Below are positions 62,971-64,000 of a stretch of DNA of 64,000 bases, in pieces; positions within the stretch are counted from its first letter, which is position 1; every line of letters begins with the position of its first letter. Under the pieces are notes generated by a model. The model saw nothing but the letters and a program-made list of their open reading frames with translations. It did not search any database and was not told the origin of the DNA. A program made the position numbers and the translations under genes. This DNA is from Apostichopus japonicus (lineage: Eukaryota > Echinodermata > Holothuroidea > Aspidochirotida > Stichopodidae), in contig NC_092582.1 in NCBI RefSeq assembly GCF_037975245.1, positions 21,104,577 to 21,168,576 of the forward strand, given 5' to 3'.

Positions 62971-63673
62971 CCCCCCCCCCCCCCGAGTGCTCCCCATCTG
63001 AGATTTGGGTTGGTAAAAAAAATATATTCAACTCCCATCATCTGAGTTGGTTTCTCATAAGGACAAAGAAGCACAGTAATTCAATATTTGTGGACCCATA
63101 TATTAACCCTGTTGTGTAGGGGGTGCAGAGGTCATTTGAGGTCAGATGCTTGTAGGAACAAATGGTGAATGTTCACACCTGCATACTGAGCCATACTCGA
63201 TGTGTTGATCAAACTTTGGATTGCATGGTGAGATCCCTGATAGGAGCCAATAACGATGCTGGAACCTGTTACATCTTAATAGATAATGGGAGAAAACGAG
63301 AAGGACAAGAAAGGAGTCGGGGGTCATGCACACATTAATTCAACAAATGTAGGTTCTATTGATAGTGTTAGGCATAATATCGACAGCATGTGGTTCATAT
63401 CCTCTGCAAAATTCTGCGCGTTGTTAAAATCATTACCTCAAAAACAGCAATTTCCTGGGATATCTTCAGATCGAATTTAGCATCAAATGTGGCACCATTT
63501 TGCATCTAGTCCATCCTCCGTATGCGAAAATTTTCCAAAGGGAGGGGGCCACCCCCTCCCCTTAGACCCCTCCCCCAGGACGGCGATCCGTATCCACCTA
63601 AGTGCCCCCATCAAATACTGGTACCCCCCTGTGCCCCCCCGCCCCCATACTGAAAAGTCTGGTGACGCCACTG
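62971..63673. other. Right arm of the outer hAT-type element
   Basis: Starts with a C-run, passes through sequence without an ORF of note, and ends with C-rich blocks (about 63540-63650) and the terminal ggtgacgccactg. Short open frames on both strands in the C-rich part are compositional. Confidence 0.6.
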
Positions 63674-63681
63674 CATGCGAG

Positions 63682-64000
63682 TCCACCATTTTGTATCGTG
63701 ATTATTTTACATTAATGTGAAAGGAGAAGAGACTAAATCTTCGAAAGTTCAACTGGAACTTTCAATGTTTAACTTTTTTTGGAGATATGGCAGATCTGTC
63801 ATTACTAGGCTTCGTAAACCAACTCCAGGGCAGGAACCATGTTCCGTACCCTCTACCCAATGCTACCGAAAGTGCCACCCGTTAAATATGTTTGACTTCC
63901 GAGACGTTAACTATAACTTCCTCGAGTCGGACATGATCAGACATAACGTCCATTCATAACATGGAGAAAGGTGCGGCGCTCTTGACACAACATCGATTTA
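63682..64000. other. Unique flank after the hAT insertion
   Basis: Continues the pre-insertion sequence interrupted at 51800. An 80-codon open frame at 63717-63959 has no recognised domain, and I have no support for it as a gene. Confidence 0.5.

Larger units (their letters stand above)
51809..63673. mobile_element. hAT-type element carrying nested insertions
   Basis: The left end cagtggcgtctcca and the right end (reverse complement cagtggcgtcacca) match at 13 of 14 positions. The insertion is bounded by a perfect 8-bp direct repeat catgcgag (51801-51808 and 63674-63681). An 8-bp duplication with CAG-starting inverted ends is the hAT hallmark. Its own sequence is probably only the outer parts (51809-51882 and about 62971-63673), rich in G/C runs; most of the 11.9 kb is later insertion. 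No transposase is recognisable, so it is non-autonomous. Confidence 0.8.

Noticed and set aside
63487-63720. Proline-rich ORF and its minus-strand counterpart near 63.5 kb
   Set aside because: Both arise from C-runs in the transposon end.

Overview
The window is non-coding, repeat-dominated eukaryotic DNA. It holds two tandem satellites, one intact Ty3/gypsy retrotransposon, nested DNA transposons with G/C-rich ends, and an array of tRNA-like units. No bacterial-type gene organisation is present, and I found no convincing host protein gene. The mix (hAT-type elements whose ends read cagtggcg followed by G/C runs, a metazoan-style gypsy, TA microsatellites, tRNA-derived repeats) suggests a marine invertebrate, perhaps an echinoderm or other invertebrate deuterostome. 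That assignment is a weak inference from style, not from a marker gene.

Layout. (1) 1-16374 and 25629-48258 are one array of a 22-bp satellite, about 39 kb and roughly 1,770 monomers, all in one orientation. It has higher-order structure, including a nearly identical 2,032-bp tandem duplication near 29.8-33.9 kb. The left part is dominated by monomers with the core gataaat, the right part from about 40.8 kb by gatcaat, and the last 1 kb by strongly diverged gttaaat monomers, which looks like a decaying array edge. (2) 16375-25628 is a 9,254-bp Ty3/gypsy element inserted in the satellite. It has 737-bp LTRs differing at two positions, a PBS, gag, pol (protease, RT, RNase H, integrase), a small third ORF overlapping the pol stop codon, and a polypurine tract. 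Its RT has HHDD at the usual YxDD position. Pol has no usable AUG and lies in the -1 frame relative to gag. (3) 48259-48756 is a short non-satellite spacer with a TATA box. (4) 48757-51472 is a second satellite of 34-bp period, each monomer carrying gtaagt. It is split by a 462-bp MITE (49082-49543) with long inverted repeats, an 8-bp target duplication and its own internal 22-bp repeats. (5) 51809-63673 is bounded by cagtggcgtc inverted ends and a perfect 8-bp duplication (catgcgag), so it is a hAT-type insertion that has accumulated other elements. Inside are a 153-bp near-perfect palindrome, ten identical 373-bp units each containing a tRNA-like Pol III gene, a complete 658-bp hAT MITE, three copies of a shared GC-rich module, inverted arrays of an aactgggtt-type repeat, a 166-bp hairpin, and a possible transposon exon on the minus strand. 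(6) 63682-64000 is flanking sequence.

How the parts relate. The gypsy element encodes its own structural and enzymatic proteins and can be read as a self-contained unit. The satellites and MITEs have no evident protein products. Most long open frames in the satellites arise because 22 and 34 are both 1 mod 3, so one stop-free three-monomer cycle gives an open frame with a 22- or 34-residue period.
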